A stretch of 64,000 nucleotides of DNA from Burkholderiales bacterium (GCA_036262035.1 DATAJS010000030.1:115212-179211); one strand, 5' to 3'. Shown: positions 24,645 through 33,043, counted from the stretch's first letter. Notes: generated by a model not told the origin, from the letters alone. Numbers and translations are program-made.

Positions 24645-25255
24645 CGCGCGCGAAGAAACCCGCGTCGGCAAAACCCGAACGTTTCGATCGCAGCTATTAC
24701 GAGAAGTGGTACAGCGATGACGACGAAGACCGCGTCGACATCGCCGAGCAGGCGGCGCGATTCGTGCTGTCGTATGTCGATCACATGGATTCGAGCATCG
24801 GCACCGTGCTCGATCTCGGGTGCGGCGTCGGTCTGTGGAAAGCCGCGCTCGCGAAGCAGTCGAAGCGCGTCCGCTATACCGGCGTCGAATACAGCAGCTA
24901 TCTTTGCGAGCGCTACGGCTGGGAGCGCGGCAGCGCGGTGGATTACTCGCCGGGGCGCACCTTCGATCTCGTGGTGTGCCAGGGCGTGCTCCAGTACCTC
25001 GACGACGCGCAGTGCGAGCGTGCGATCGCGAACCTCGCGAAGCTCTCGCGCCGCTTCCTGTATCTCGAAGTGCTCACGAGCGGCGACGCGCGTCGCGTGT
25101 GCGATCCCGAAGGCACCGATTTCGAAGTGCACGTGCGCGACGCGCGCTGGTATGCCGCGCGCCTGAAAGCCCACTTCGTGAACCTCGGCGGCGGGCTCTA
25201 CGCCAAACCCTCGATGCGCGAGCATTACTTCGAGCTGTGGTGCACCACTGCCTGA
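24641..25255 (+). CDS. Class I SAM-dependent methyltransferase
   Basis: The 204-residue protein has the SAM-binding motif I VLDLGCGVGLWKAAL (about residues 55-69), the acidic residue in YTGVEYSSYLC, and motif IV-like FDLVVCQGVLQYLDD. The N-terminal FDRSYYEKWYSDDDED precedes the fold. Substrate is unknown; C-terminal sequence HVRDARWYAARL is typical of small-molecule methyltransferases with a cupin-like end. The start overlaps cinA by 4 bp. Confidence 0.82.
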   Translation: MTRAKKPASAKPERFDRSYYEKWYSDDDEDRVDIAEQAARFVLSYVDHMDSSIGTVLDLGCGVGLWKAALAKQSKRVRYTGVEYSSYLCERYGWERGSAVDYSPGRTFDLVVCQGVLQYLDDAQCERAIANLAKLSRRFLYLEVLTSGDARRVCDPEGTDFEVHVRDARWYAARLKAHFVNLGGGLYAKPSMREHYFELWCTTA

Positions 25256-25351
25256 CCGGCCGCGCGCCGCGCGGCGTTGTGTGCGCTCCCCCAAAGCCGT
25301 ATCATCGACGGATAACTACGAAAAAGCGGCAGGGGACAGAAGGAGCGCGAT

Positions 25352-25432
25352 ATGGAGTTGTTGCTCGACCTCGTCATGGTCGTTTGCATCGAGTATGTGT
25401 TGATCTCCCAGACTTTCAGTCCGCTCGGCTGA
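25352..25432 (+). CDS. Possible 26-residue hydrophobic small protein
   Basis: An ATG preceded by AGAAGGAGCGCGAT (AAGGAG nine bases upstream of the ATG) opens a 26-codon frame, MELLLDLVMVVCIEYVLISQ, then TFSPLG and a TGA. Residues 3-19 are hydrophobic enough for one membrane helix with flanking acidic residues. A hairpin follows about 80 bp later. Nothing in the surroundings indicates its role. It could also be a leader peptide or a chance frame. Confidence 0.35.
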   Translation: MELLLDLVMVVCIEYVLISQTFSPLG

Positions 25433-25509
25433 CGCCGCGCACAAATTCCTCGTCGAAATTCCAGTATGTGAGCGCGGGCACGCGGCTCGCTCGGAGCCGG
25501 TCGCGATGC

Positions 25510-25530
25510 ACGGCGCCGCCCCGGCGCCGT
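25510..25530. terminator. GC hairpin ACGGCGCC-GCCCC-GGCGCCGT
   Basis: A perfect 8-bp stem with a 5-base loop lies 40 bp before the GTG of the CigR-like gene. There is no U-run, so it may be an attenuator, a weak terminator of the small ORF transcript, or incidental. Confidence 0.4.
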
Positions 25531-25569
25531 CCGCTTCTGCGAAAGATTCGAAAAATGAACCAACTCTGA

Positions 25570-26037
25570 GTGCGCGCGCTCTTCGCGCTGATCGTGTTGG
25601 GCTTCGTTTCGCCGTGCACTTATGCCGATCCGCCGGAGTGGGCCGGAAAGGGCAAAGGCAAGGGCGGTGACGAATGGCACGAGAAAGGCAAAGGCAAAGG
25701 CCACGGTAAGGGCCACGGCCCGGACCGCTACTTCTCCGACCGGCAGCGCGTCGTCGTACACGAGTATTACGGCGAGTCGTTCCGCTCGGGACATTGCCCG
25801 CCGGGTCTCGCCAAGAAGAACAACGGCTGCATGCCGCCCGGACAGGCGAAGAAGTGGCGCGTCGGCCGGCCGCTGCCGCCCGACGTGGTGTATTACCCGG
25901 TGCCCCAGGACCTCGTCGTCCGCCTCGGCCCGCCGCCGTCGGGTCACGAGTACGTGCGTGTGGCAGGCGACATCCTGCTCATCACCGTGGGCACCACGAT
26001 GGTGGTCGACGCGTTGCGGGACTTGGGCAGGCGCTAG
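25570..26037 (+). CDS. Secreted RcnB/CigR-like protein with Gly-Lys repeats
   Basis: The 155-residue product starts at GTG with the signal peptide VRALFALIVLGFVSPCTYA. The mature N-terminus has the low-complexity segment GKGKGKGGDEWHEKGKGKG and then HGKGHG. The conserved part CPPGLAKKNNGCMPPGQAKK, then RVGRPLP, resembles the PPGxxKK segments of CigR/RcnB-like proteins. The C-terminus GHEYVRVAGDILLI ends in a hydrophobic stretch as in that family. It probably resides in the periplasm or is anchored by its C-terminal segment. No upstream in-frame ATG exists, so GTG is the likely start. Confidence 0.65.
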   Translation: MRALFALIVLGFVSPCTYADPPEWAGKGKGKGGDEWHEKGKGKGHGKGHGPDRYFSDRQRVVVHEYYGESFRSGHCPPGLAKKNNGCMPPGQAKKWRVGRPLPPDVVYYPVPQDLVVRLGPPPSGHEYVRVAGDILLITVGTTMVVDALRDLGRR

Positions 26038-26145
26038 CGACAAGTCATCGCGAGGAGCCGCAAGGCGACGACGCGATCTCGTGGCGCACGGTTATCGAGC
26101 GTCTCGGGATTGCTTCGTCGCTACGCTCCTCGCAATGACCGTCGG

Positions 26146-26646
26146 TCATTGCAGGTTCCCCCAACGCTCGACGGCGGGCTCGACACCCGCCCACTGCCAC
26201 GCATCGCCGTTCCTGCACGCGCTCGTGCTGAACCACTCCACGCGCGGCGTTTCGCCGCCGCGCTCGACGGAGAACAGGATCTCCTTACAGGCCGCGAGCG
26301 GCGTGTCGATGAGGCGCACCACGCGCACTTCGCCGCGGTCGACGCCCGATCCGATCGCGTGGGCGTGCTCGTAGCGCGCGCTTTGACCCGGCGCGACATC
26401 GGCCGCGGCGGCGGCGACCGCGTTCTGGATCCCATGCTGATTGCGGCGCGAGACGTACTTCAGGCCTGCATCGGTCGCCGCCTTCACGCCGATGCCGACG
26501 CTGATGCCGACGATCGGGTTGGCCGTGGCGGCGCTGGTGCCGAGCGCGGCGACGGCGCCGGCAAAGCCTCCGATCGCGCTGCAGCCCGCGAGCGCAAGGC
26601 TGCACGCGGCAAGCGCCGCCGCGCGCAGCGGCGTCGACGCCGTCAC
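26146..26646 (-). CDS. Putative lipoprotein, paralogue B of a tandem pair
   Basis: The 166-residue product starts at a GTG that overlaps the stop of the upstream paralogue (GTGA). The lipoprotein signal ends LALAGC. The mature part has a Gly/Ala-rich hydrophobic stretch (GFAGAVAALGTSAATANPIV), then AGLKYVSRRNQHGIQNAV, CKEILFSVE and a C-terminal CRNGDAWQWAGVEP followed by ERWGNLQ. Each of the last three segments has a counterpart in the upstream gene. Two conserved Cys (CKE and CRNG) could form a disulfide. The family is not recognised by name. Confidence 0.65.
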   Translation of the reverse strand: MTASTPLRAAALAACSLALAGCSAIGGFAGAVAALGTSAATANPIVGISVGIGVKAATDAGLKYVSRRNQHGIQNAVAAAAADVAPGQSARYEHAHAIGSGVDRGEVRVVRLIDTPLAACKEILFSVERGGETPRVEWFSTSACRNGDAWQWAGVEPAVERWGNLQ

Positions 26647-27158
26647 TGCAAACCGTCCCAGCGCGCCGTCGCCGGCTCCGCCGACGCCCACTTCCATTGC
26701 TCGCCGTCGCGGCAGACGATCGCGACGTAGAACGCGGCTTTGGGCACGTCCTTCTCGACGGTGTCGACCGAGAACACCGTCTCCTTGCACTGCAGGTCGG
26801 TCACGCTGATCACGCGGCTCACGGTGACGCGGCCTTGCTGCTTGCGCTCCAGCGCGCCCGCGGGATCGATCGACCAGTGGCCGACCACGCCGACCTCGAG
26901 CGGGCCCGCCGCGCGGGCGATCTCGTTCTGCACCGAGTCGTGCACGCGCCGTTGCGCGTACTGCAGCCCGGCGCGCGTCGCCGCCTGCACGCCCAGGCCG
27001 ATGCCGGTCGCCGCCGCGCCGTTGCTCGTGATGGCGCTCGCCACCGCGGCGCCGCCGACGCCGGCGATCTCGGAAGACGCGGTGTTCGCGACCGACGCGC
27101 AGCCGCTTGCGACGCTTGCCGCCACCGCCAGCGCCGCGGCGATTTTCGCCTTGCTCAT
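26643..27158 (-). CDS. Putative lipoprotein, paralogue A of a tandem pair
   Basis: The 171-residue product starts MSKAKIAAALAVAASVASGC, a clear lipoprotein signal with SVASGC. It then has a Gly/Ala-rich segment (GVGGAAVASAITSNGAAATG), AGLQYAQRRVHDSVQNEI, CKETVFSVD and the end CRDGEQWKWASAEPATARWD. It is about one third to one half identical to the downstream gene over these segments, showing a tandem duplication. Both are probably outer-membrane anchored. It is divergent from a membrane protein gene. Confidence 0.65.
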   Translation of the reverse strand: MSKAKIAAALAVAASVASGCASVANTASSEIAGVGGAAVASAITSNGAAATGIGLGVQAATRAGLQYAQRRVHDSVQNEIARAAGPLEVGVVGHWSIDPAGALERKQQGRVTVSRVISVTDLQCKETVFSVDTVEKDVPKAAFYVAIVCRDGEQWKWASAEPATARWDGLQ

Positions 27159-27241
27159 GTCGTTTCTCTCAGAGACGTGTTGCGCGCGACTCTCGCGAGT
27201 TCGGCGATAATGGCCACGATCGAAAGCGGTGAGGCTGTCAC

Positions 27242-28915
27242 TTGGAAGAATTCTGTCTGGGGCTCGAGGCGCTCGGCCGGTGCGTAGCAGGGGGCGTGCC
27301 GTTGCTCTCGCTCGGAGAAGCCCTGGTTGCCGGCGCGCTGCTGCTCGCGTTCTATCGATACGGCGGGCGATTGACCGAGATGCGCTGGCGCACCCGCGGG
27401 CTCACTCAGCGCGCGATGATCGCCGCCGTCGCCGCGAGCCTCGTCTTCGTGCTGGTCGCCGCGGTGCTGCGCACGTTCGGCCCGCCGTGGGTGCGAATGC
27501 CGGTCGTGGGCTACCCCATCGTATGGGAGATCGCGGCGGCGCTCGTGCTCGCGGCGTGCGCGCTGCTCATGGCGGCGCTCGCGCTGCGCAAGAGCCGGCT
27601 CACGCAGCGCAATGCCGCGGAATACCTGGCCGGCAACGAGAGCATCATCGCTTCCGGCGAAGCCGAAGCCTTGCGCCGGCTCGGCGCCGAGATCGAAGCG
27701 ACGGTCGCACAGGTCGGCGCGCATTGCCGCGACTACCGTGACCGGTCGGTGCGCGAAGGACCGATCGAGCCCGATGCGTATACGCGTGCGTGTTTCGCGC
27801 TGCTCGACGCCTGGTCGGAGCCGCGGTTCTGCAACGCCGTCGTGTGCGGGTGTCCGGCGACCGCGGCCGAGATCGTCAAGGCGCTCACCGAGCACGCGGC
27901 GCACGGCGACGGCGCGGCGCTCGGCTCGGAGCTCGTCAACCAGGCGTTCACCGACGAGCGCTCGCTGCTGTATGCCGAGGCGCGCATCTCCGGACTGAGG
28001 CGCCAGCGCGTCTTCCTCAAGTCGATCTTCGGCGAGTGGGACCTCGTCGACAGCGCGGCGCGCCCGCTCGCGAGCTGGCGCGTGTTCGCCGATGCGAACC
28101 TGAACGAGCGCAAGGTGCAGCGCTGGAGCGAGGCGGTGGAGACCGCGTTCGGCACGTTCGTCGAGAACGGCAAGCACGGCGAAGCGGTGTTCCGTTTCCG
28201 GCAGGGGCTGGAGACGCTGAACCAGGTCTGCGCCGCCATACTCGCCGATCGCGAGCGCCGTGCCGCGCCGTGGCTGTCGGTGCACGACCAGCTCTTCGAG
28301 ATCGCGTGCGCCTTCCGCACCATCGTCAAGCGCATCCGCACGAGCAACCTGCCGGTGCCGGTGGAGACCAACGTCGCGAGCTACGATCCGCTGACCGACG
28401 AGACGCTGCACGGCGCGATCGCCGAAGAGCTCTTCCATTTCTTCGGCGCGCTCACCGAAAGCCGCGACCACGAGTTCCTCGACTGGATCACGATGGGGCC
28501 GTGGAAGGAGCTGTTCGAGGAAGGCGAGCTCACGAGCAACCTGCGCGCACTCCAGGTGCGCGTGGCGTATCACCTCACGGTGAAGATCGACGACAACCTC
28601 GCGCCCGAGCGGCGCTTCCTGCCGCCGATCACGCGCCTTCTGCTCGTGCGCTATCCGCTCGCGGCGATCGAAGAGAACCCGAAGGCGGTGGTGGCGAAAG
28701 ACCTCGAGACTTACCTCGTCACGACGCTGAAAGAGCATTTCCCGACGTTGTGGGAATCCCACCGCGACTACGCCGAGCGCCTGCTGCCGGACAACGTCGA
28801 CTACGACGAAGACGAAGGCGTGCTGCGCATCCGCCATCCGCGCCGCGACACGCAGGAGCTTCGGATAGCGCGTCCGCATGTTGAGCAGAAGGCGCCGCGC
28901 AAGGAACGGGCGTAG
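27242..28915 (+). CDS. Large membrane-anchored protein of unknown function
   Basis: The 557-residue product has three hydrophobic helices within the first 120 residues (about 22-36, 58-77, 93-113), then a long soluble, mostly helical domain rich in Glu and Arg with no motif I recognise (for example FLKSIFGEWDLVDSAARPLA and EELFHFFGALTESRDHEFLD). The C-terminal tail is charged. The start codon is TTG at 27242, with GGTGAGG about 8 bases before it; no ATG is near, so the start is uncertain. It is divergent from the lipoprotein pair with 83 bp between starts. Confidence 0.6.
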   Translation: MEEFCLGLEALGRCVAGGVPLLSLGEALVAGALLLAFYRYGGRLTEMRWRTRGLTQRAMIAAVAASLVFVLVAAVLRTFGPPWVRMPVVGYPIVWEIAAALVLAACALLMAALALRKSRLTQRNAAEYLAGNESIIASGEAEALRRLGAEIEATVAQVGAHCRDYRDRSVREGPIEPDAYTRACFALLDAWSEPRFCNAVVCGCPATAAEIVKALTEHAAHGDGAALGSELVNQAFTDERSLLYAEARISGLRRQRVFLKSIFGEWDLVDSAARPLASWRVFADANLNERKVQRWSEAVETAFGTFVENGKHGEAVFRFRQGLETLNQVCAAILADRERRAAPWLSVHDQLFEIACAFRTIVKRIRTSNLPVPVETNVASYDPLTDETLHGAIAEELFHFFGALTESRDHEFLDWITMGPWKELFEEGELTSNLRALQVRVAYHLTVKIDDNLAPERRFLPPITRLLLVRYPLAAIEENPKAVVAKDLETYLVTTLKEHFPTLWESHRDYAERLLPDNVDYDEDEGVLRIRHPRRDTQELRIARPHVEQKAPRKERA

Positions 28916-28974
28916 GGTAAACTCGCGCGCTTCTGCCGTTCCCCACCCGTCCACGATATAGAAGGAGCCCGCGC

Positions 28975-29790
28975 ATGAGCGCAGAAACCAGCACGTCCAA
29001 CGTCAGCCGACTCGCCACCGCCGCGCAGTCGCTCCGCAACAAAGTGAGCGCCGCGGAATGGGAAGCGCGCTGCGACCTCGCCGCGGCCTATCGGCTCGCC
29101 GCGACGATGGGCTGGTCGGACATGCTCGGCACCCACATCTCGTGCCGGGTGCCCGGCACCGAGGACCAGTTCCTGATCAACCCCTACGGCGAGCTCTTCG
29201 AAGAGATCACCGCGTCGTCGCTCATCAAGTGCGATACGGAAGGCAACAAGCTGTCCGAGTCGCCGTACGAGATCAACCAGGCGGGCTTCACCATCCACAG
29301 CGCGATCCACATGGGCCGCCCGGACGCGCACGCGGTCATGCACCTGCACACCGGTTACGGCGTCGCGGTGTCGGCGCAGGAAGAAGGCCTGCTGCCGATC
29401 ACGCAGAAAGCGCTGACCATGCCGTTCTCGCAGCTTCGCTATCACGACTACGAAGGCGTGGCGCACGACCTCGCCGAGCGCGAGCGCCTGCTGAAAGACA
29501 TGGGCGACGGCACGATGCTCATCCTGCGCAACCACGGCACGCTCACCGTGGGATCGTCGTGCGGCGAGATGTGGGCGCGCATGTATCGCCTCGAGACCGC
29601 GTGCAAGTTCCAGATCCTCGCGATGTCGGGCTTTGCTACGCTGCGGCGACTGCCGCAGGAAGTGATCGACCACACGACGCGGCAGGGGATCGAGCTCTCC
29701 GCCGCGGGTGGGCGGCATGCGGGCGGGAAGCTGTTGTGGGACGCACTGCTGCGCAAGCTCAATCGGGAACAACCGGATTACGCGAATTGA
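28975..29790 (+). CDS. Class II aldolase/adducin-family protein
   Basis: The 271-residue protein has the class II aldolase fold signatures: GWSDMLGTHISCRVPG (46-61), FLINPYGELFEEITASSL, and zinc ligands His123, His125 (MHLHTGYG) and His187 (RNHGTL). Family members include fuculose-phosphate aldolases, decarboxylases and dehydratases, so the exact reaction is open. AGAAGGAGCC before the ATG is a good ribosome binding site. An HpcH/HpaI aldolase and a beta-propeller gene lie downstream on the opposite strand. Confidence 0.87.
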   Translation: MSAETSTSNVSRLATAAQSLRNKVSAAEWEARCDLAAAYRLAATMGWSDMLGTHISCRVPGTEDQFLINPYGELFEEITASSLIKCDTEGNKLSESPYEINQAGFTIHSAIHMGRPDAHAVMHLHTGYGVAVSAQEEGLLPITQKALTMPFSQLRYHDYEGVAHDLAERERLLKDMGDGTMLILRNHGTLTVGSSCGEMWARMYRLETACKFQILAMSGFATLRRLPQEVIDHTTRQGIELSAAGGRHAGGKLLWDALLRKLNREQPDYAN

Positions 29791-29930
29791 TCGTCATTCC
29801 GGACCCGCGGCGGCCGACGCGACAGTCTGTCGCGTCGTCCCGGACCGTCCGCGCGAGCAGACGCGATCCGGGAGCCATTTTGAAGTAACTGTCCAAAATG
29901 GATCTCCGCTTCCGCGGGGATGACGAAACA
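29791..29930. repeat. ATTCC/GGATC repeat cluster between convergent genes
   Basis: This segment contains TCGTCATTCCGGACCCGCGG, a perfect inverted repeat GACGCGACAG-TCTG-style stem near 29818-29838 (CGACGCGACA/TGTCGCGTCG), and AAAATGGATCTCCGCTTCCG with CGGGGATGACG. These are variant members of the ATTCCCGC family. It fills the whole gap between the convergent aldolase and beta-propeller genes. Confidence 0.6.
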
Positions 29931-29941
29931 GAGCGTTCGCG

Positions 29942-30862
29942 TTACCGCACCCTCACGTGCTTGACGACACGCCGGCGCCGTCCCCACGGCCCGGCGCGCA
30001 CGACGTAGAGATCGCCGCGTGAGTCGCCCGCAATGCCGTGGCACGACTTGAACGACGGATCGCCCCATTGCGCGAGGCGCTCGCCTTCGAGCGTGAGCAC
30101 GCTCACCTGCCCGCTGTTGTGCTCGACGATGTAGACGATGTCGTCGTCGTCCACATAGAACACCGCCGGCCCGACGAGCTTCGTCGGCCATACGTGCAGA
30201 AGACGCCCGTCCTGGTCGAACACCTGCACGCGATCGTTCTCGCGATCGGCGATCAGGAGACGACCCTTGCGGTCGATCCAGACCGCGTGCGGCAGATTGA
30301 ACTGTCCGGGCTCCGTCCCCGGCTCGCCCCACGAGAAGAGATGGGTGCCGTCGGCCGCAAACTTGTGCACGCGGGCGTTGCCGTAGCCGTCGGTGACGAA
30401 CATCTCGCCGGAGGGCGCCACGTCGATGTCGGTGGGCAGGTTGAACGGCGGTCCGCCGCGGGTGACGGCCTTGTAAGCGTCCGACCTGAAATCGTCCGGC
30501 GCGACCCCCGTATCCGAGCGAGCGCCCTTGGCCCCGATCGTGCGCAGCAACTCCCCCGACGTCGTGAACAGCATCATCTGCGCGTGGTCGCGATCGACCA
30601 GCCACAGCTTGCCGTCCTTGGTCGCGCGGATCGTGTGCGGAAACGCGAAAAGTCCCTGACCCCACGACGAGAGGTAGTTGCCCTCGCGATCGAAGACGAT
30701 GATCGGGTGCTCCTTGCCGCGATTGAAGCAGTAGACCCGGTCCTGCGCGTCCACGGTCACCGACGCGGCCATCATCTCGCAGCCCTCGGGCGGGCGCGCC
30801 CAGTCTTCGTGCACCTCGTACGTGTGACGGCCGCTGCCGACTACAGTGTTCAGCGCTGACAT
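29942..30862 (-). CDS. NHL-repeat beta-propeller protein (peptidyl-alpha-hydroxyglycine lyase-like)
   Basis: The 306-residue protein is built of repeated NHL blades, e.g. VTVDAQDRVYCFNRG, FPHTIRATKDGKLWLVD, LPTDIDVAPSGEMFVTDGYG, LPHAVWIDRKGRLLIADREN and CHGIAGDSRGDLYVV. Such six-bladed propellers include the lyase domain of peptide-amidating enzyme, but a catalytic role here is unproven. There is no signal peptide, in contrast with the related lipoprotein at 48482-49582. GGGGGAG precedes the ATG at 30862. It lies downstream of, and on the same strand as, the HpcH/HpaI aldolase but is separated from it by a hairpin. Confidence 0.75.
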   Translation of the reverse strand: MSALNTVVGSGRHTYEVHEDWARPPEGCEMMAASVTVDAQDRVYCFNRGKEHPIIVFDREGNYLSSWGQGLFAFPHTIRATKDGKLWLVDRDHAQMMLFTTSGELLRTIGAKGARSDTGVAPDDFRSDAYKAVTRGGPPFNLPTDIDVAPSGEMFVTDGYGNARVHKFAADGTHLFSWGEPGTEPGQFNLPHAVWIDRKGRLLIADRENDRVQVFDQDGRLLHVWPTKLVGPAVFYVDDDDIVYIVEHNSGQVSVLTLEGERLAQWGDPSFKSCHGIAGDSRGDLYVVRAGPWGRRRRVVKHVRVR

Positions 30863-30884
30863 GGGACTCCCCCGACGCAAGTCA

Positions 30885-30933
30885 AAATGGATCCCCGCCC
30901 CCGCGGGGACGACGTAAAAAGATTTTTTACGTC
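30885..30933. terminator. Repeat fragment plus AT-rich hairpin after the HpcH/HpaI aldolase
   Basis: AAAATGGATCCCCGCCCCCG and CGGGGACGACG form a short member of the ATTCCCGC repeat family. Adjacent, GACGTAAAAA-GAT-TTTTTACGTC style arms (30911-30933) overlap the aldolase TAA stop, giving a stem with A/T runs on both strands that could end transcription of the aldolase. Confidence 0.55.
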
Positions 30934-31715
30934 AGCGTGATGCCTTTCAGGAACTCCGCGCGCTGCTTCGCGCCCGCCATCAGGAAGCTGATGTCGCCGC
31001 CCGAGAGTATGAGGCGCATCCCGTAGCCGATGTACTTCTCCATCAGCTTCGGATCGTAGACCCCGCCCATGCCGGGATGGATGCCGTTCTTTTTGCACGC
31101 CGCGACGACCTTGCGATACGCGTCTTCGACGCGTGCGTCGTCGAACTTGCCCGGTATGCCCATCTCCGCGCAGAGATCGTTGGTCCCGATCAGCACCGAA
31201 TCGATTCCGGGGACGGCGGCGATCTGCTCGACGCGCTCGATCGCTTCCGGCGACTCGACCATCACGATCACGAGAGTCTCCTCGTTGGCGGCCTTGGTCG
31301 CTTCGCCGACGGGCACGGCCTGGTAGGCGAACTGCGGCAGCGTGCCCATCGCCGAGCGGTGTCCTTTCGGCGGGTACTTGCAGTAGGCGACCGCGCGCTC
31401 GGCTTCCTCGACGGTGTCGACGTGCGGCACGACGATACCCTGTGCCCCCGAATCGAGCAGCCGCGTCGCGTGGAAGTGCTCCTTGCCCGGCACGCGCACG
31501 ATCGGCGTGATGCCGACCGCGAGCGAGGCCATCGCGATCTGCGCGGCGTTGTCGACGTCCATCGAGTTGTGCTCCATGTCGATGAACAGCCAGTCGTAGC
31601 CGCAGGTCTTGCCGATGGTCGCGATGTCGACCGAGCGCGCGAGGCGCAGGCCCATGCCGATGGCGATGCCGCCTTCGGCCAGGGTGCGTTTGGTGTGGTT
31701 GGGGTAGATGGGCAT
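30927..31715 (-). CDS. HpcH/HpaI-family class II aldolase
   Basis: The 262-residue barrel protein has the family active site: FIDMEHNSMD (His49), RVPG (Arg74), the metal ligands Glu154 (MVESPEAIE) and Asp180 (IGTNDLCAEMG), and GIVVPHVDTVEEAE. These enzymes reversibly cleave 4-hydroxy-2-oxo acids to pyruvate and an aldehyde with a divalent metal, as in aromatic degradation (HpaI) or macrophomate synthase relatives. The YkgJ gene is divergent. A short GTGAAACGTGAAGGGTGAAA simple repeat lies upstream (31740-31780). Confidence 0.88.
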   Translation of the reverse strand: MPIYPNHTKRTLAEGGIAIGMGLRLARSVDIATIGKTCGYDWLFIDMEHNSMDVDNAAQIAMASLAVGITPIVRVPGKEHFHATRLLDSGAQGIVVPHVDTVEEAERAVAYCKYPPKGHRSAMGTLPQFAYQAVPVGEATKAANEETLVIVMVESPEAIERVEQIAAVPGIDSVLIGTNDLCAEMGIPGKFDDARVEDAYRKVVAACKKNGIHPGMGGVYDPKLMEKYIGYGMRLILSGGDISFLMAGAKQRAEFLKGITLT

Positions 31716-31838
31716 GTTTCGTTCGTGAAGGGTGCAGGGGGTGAAAGGGTGAAACGTGAAACGTGAAGGGTGAAAGGTGAAACGTGCGTGATGGGTCGTA
31801 TACTACATCCTTCGTCGTCCCACGCCGGTCAGCTCCGC

Positions 31839-32246
31839 ATGAAGAAGCCGTTCCCCGTCGCCATACGCGTCGTCCCGGTGAAAAAGCCGAAATACTCGTG
31901 CCTGAAGTGTCCCGGTTACTGCTGCAGCTATCCCGAGATCGAGATCACGCGGCGCGACATCGCGCGCCTCGCGAAGCACTTCGGCATCAGCTACGAGCAG
32001 GCCGAGGCCCGCTACACCAAGGCCATCCCGGAGCGCGGCGTGCGCATGCTGCGCCATCGCAAAGACCATATCTTCGCGTCGATGTGCATGCTGTTCGACC
32101 AGGAGAAGCGGCGCTGCACGGTGTACGAAGCGCGCCCCGGCGTGTGCCGCGCGTATCCCGAGGACACCGATCGCTGCGGCTACTACGACTTCCTGAGCTT
32201 CGAGCGCGAGCAGCAGGGCGATCCCGACTTCATCGCGCTGACCTGA
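31839..32246 (+). CDS. YkgJ-family cysteine-cluster protein
   Basis: The 135-residue protein carries the Cys cluster [17 protein letters not shown] near the N-terminus, [20 protein letters not shown] in the middle and [14 protein letters not shown] near the end. This is the YkgJ (CxxCxxxCC...) zinc- or iron-sulfur-binding family, of unknown function. ATGs exist at 31770 and 31791, but the Met at 31839 fits the family start better. It is convergent with the tail-anchored protein, with 3 bp between stops. Confidence 0.8.
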   Translation: MKKPFPVAIRVVPVKKPKYSCLKCPGYCCSYPEIEITRRDIARLAKHFGISYEQAEARYTKAIPERGVRMLRHRKDHIFASMCMLFDQEKRRCTVYEARPGVCRAYPEDTDRCGYYDFLSFEREQQGDPDFIALT

Positions 32247-32249
32247 GCG

Positions 32250-32918
32250 CTACATCAGGACGACGACGATGACGAAGCCGAGGAACGCCGCGGCGAGCGC
32301 GAGCGTGGAGAGCCGCGCCGGCGTCCCGGCATACCGTTCGGCGGCGCGATTGAGGCCCGCGAGCCGTTCGCTGTCGCGTGCCTGATTGACGGCGCTCAGC
32401 TCGGACCTTTGCATCGGCAGGCCGATGTGGCCGCTTGCATGCTGGGCGTGGGCGAGGACCAGCGGATGCAGGTCGGAGCGCATAGCCGGCGACGTCGTGC
32501 CCGCAAGCTCGTGCGGCGCGCGAGGCACGGCAGGATTGGAAGATCCGTTCAACGCTTCGAGCTCGTCGGCCAGCGCTTGCGCGGCTGCGGCCTGCGTGTG
32601 CTCCGGATGCGGCTTGTGCGGGTCGAGGTGGCTGTAGTCGGGCGCGTTGGCCAGTGCATTCGCGAGCTTGCGCGCGGCGTCGGCGGTGACCACGGGCAGC
32701 ATCAGGTTCACGACGACGCTGCTGGCCGCGCGCGCATCGGGGGCCGCTTCGCTCCCGAGCCCGCCATCGGTGCGCCCGAGCAGCGTATCGAGGGCGAGCA
32801 GGGGCGCGACCTTCTGCACGACGATGTCGGCGTCCGAGCGTCCGGCCTGCGTATCGGTCCCCGTGGCGGCACGCGTGTCCACCGCGGGGGCCAAGCTCCT
32901 GATCCTGGCTGCGTCCAT
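32250..32918 (-). CDS. Hypothetical protein with a single C-terminal membrane anchor
   Basis: The 222-residue protein starts MDAARIRSLAPAVDTRAATG. It is Ala-rich and mostly hydrophilic, with DIVVQKVAPLLALDTLLG, YSHLDPHKPHPEHTQAAAAQ and an SPAMRSDLHPLVLAHAQHAS segment. Its last 20 residues (LSTLALAAAFLGFVIVVVLM) form a membrane helix, so it looks tail-anchored with a cytoplasmic domain. No family is recognised. Thirteen upstream in-frame residues exist; the Met at 32918 is preferred. It is divergent from the acyl-CoA dehydrogenase. Confidence 0.5.
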   Translation of the reverse strand: MDAARIRSLAPAVDTRAATGTDTQAGRSDADIVVQKVAPLLALDTLLGRTDGGLGSEAAPDARAASSVVVNLMLPVVTADAARKLANALANAPDYSHLDPHKPHPEHTQAAAAQALADELEALNGSSNPAVPRAPHELAGTTSPAMRSDLHPLVLAHAQHASGHIGLPMQRSELSAVNQARDSERLAGLNRAAERYAGTPARLSTLALAAAFLGFVIVVVLM

Positions 32919-32987
32919 AATGAAGTGTTTGCGGCACACCATGCCGTCACTACGCAATAACGGCCGGTTTGCAAAAGGCTTGAGGCT

Positions 32988-33035
32988 GGGGTCAGGCCCC
33001 GGCTTTATCGGGGTCTGACCCCGGTTTTATCGGAG
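32988..33035. repeat. Tandem GGGGTC...GACCCC motif upstream of acyl-CoA dehydrogenase
   Basis: Two diverged copies of about 23 bp, GGGGTCAGGCCCCGGCTTTA and GGGGTCTGACCCCGGTTTTA, each contain an inverted repeat GGGGTC/GACCCC. They end 10-15 bp before the ribosome binding site GGAGGAG of the next gene. They may be a mobile repeat or a regulatory hairpin. Confidence 0.55.
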
Positions 33036-33043
33036 GAGTTTGA

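Larger units (their letters stand above)
25256..25569. other. 314-bp gap holding one small ORF and a hairpin
   Basis: This gap between the methyltransferase and the CigR-like gene holds the short ORF at 25352-25432 with a good ribosome binding site, and a GC-rich hairpin at 25510-25530. Otherwise no coding signal or known repeat is seen. Confidence 0.5.
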
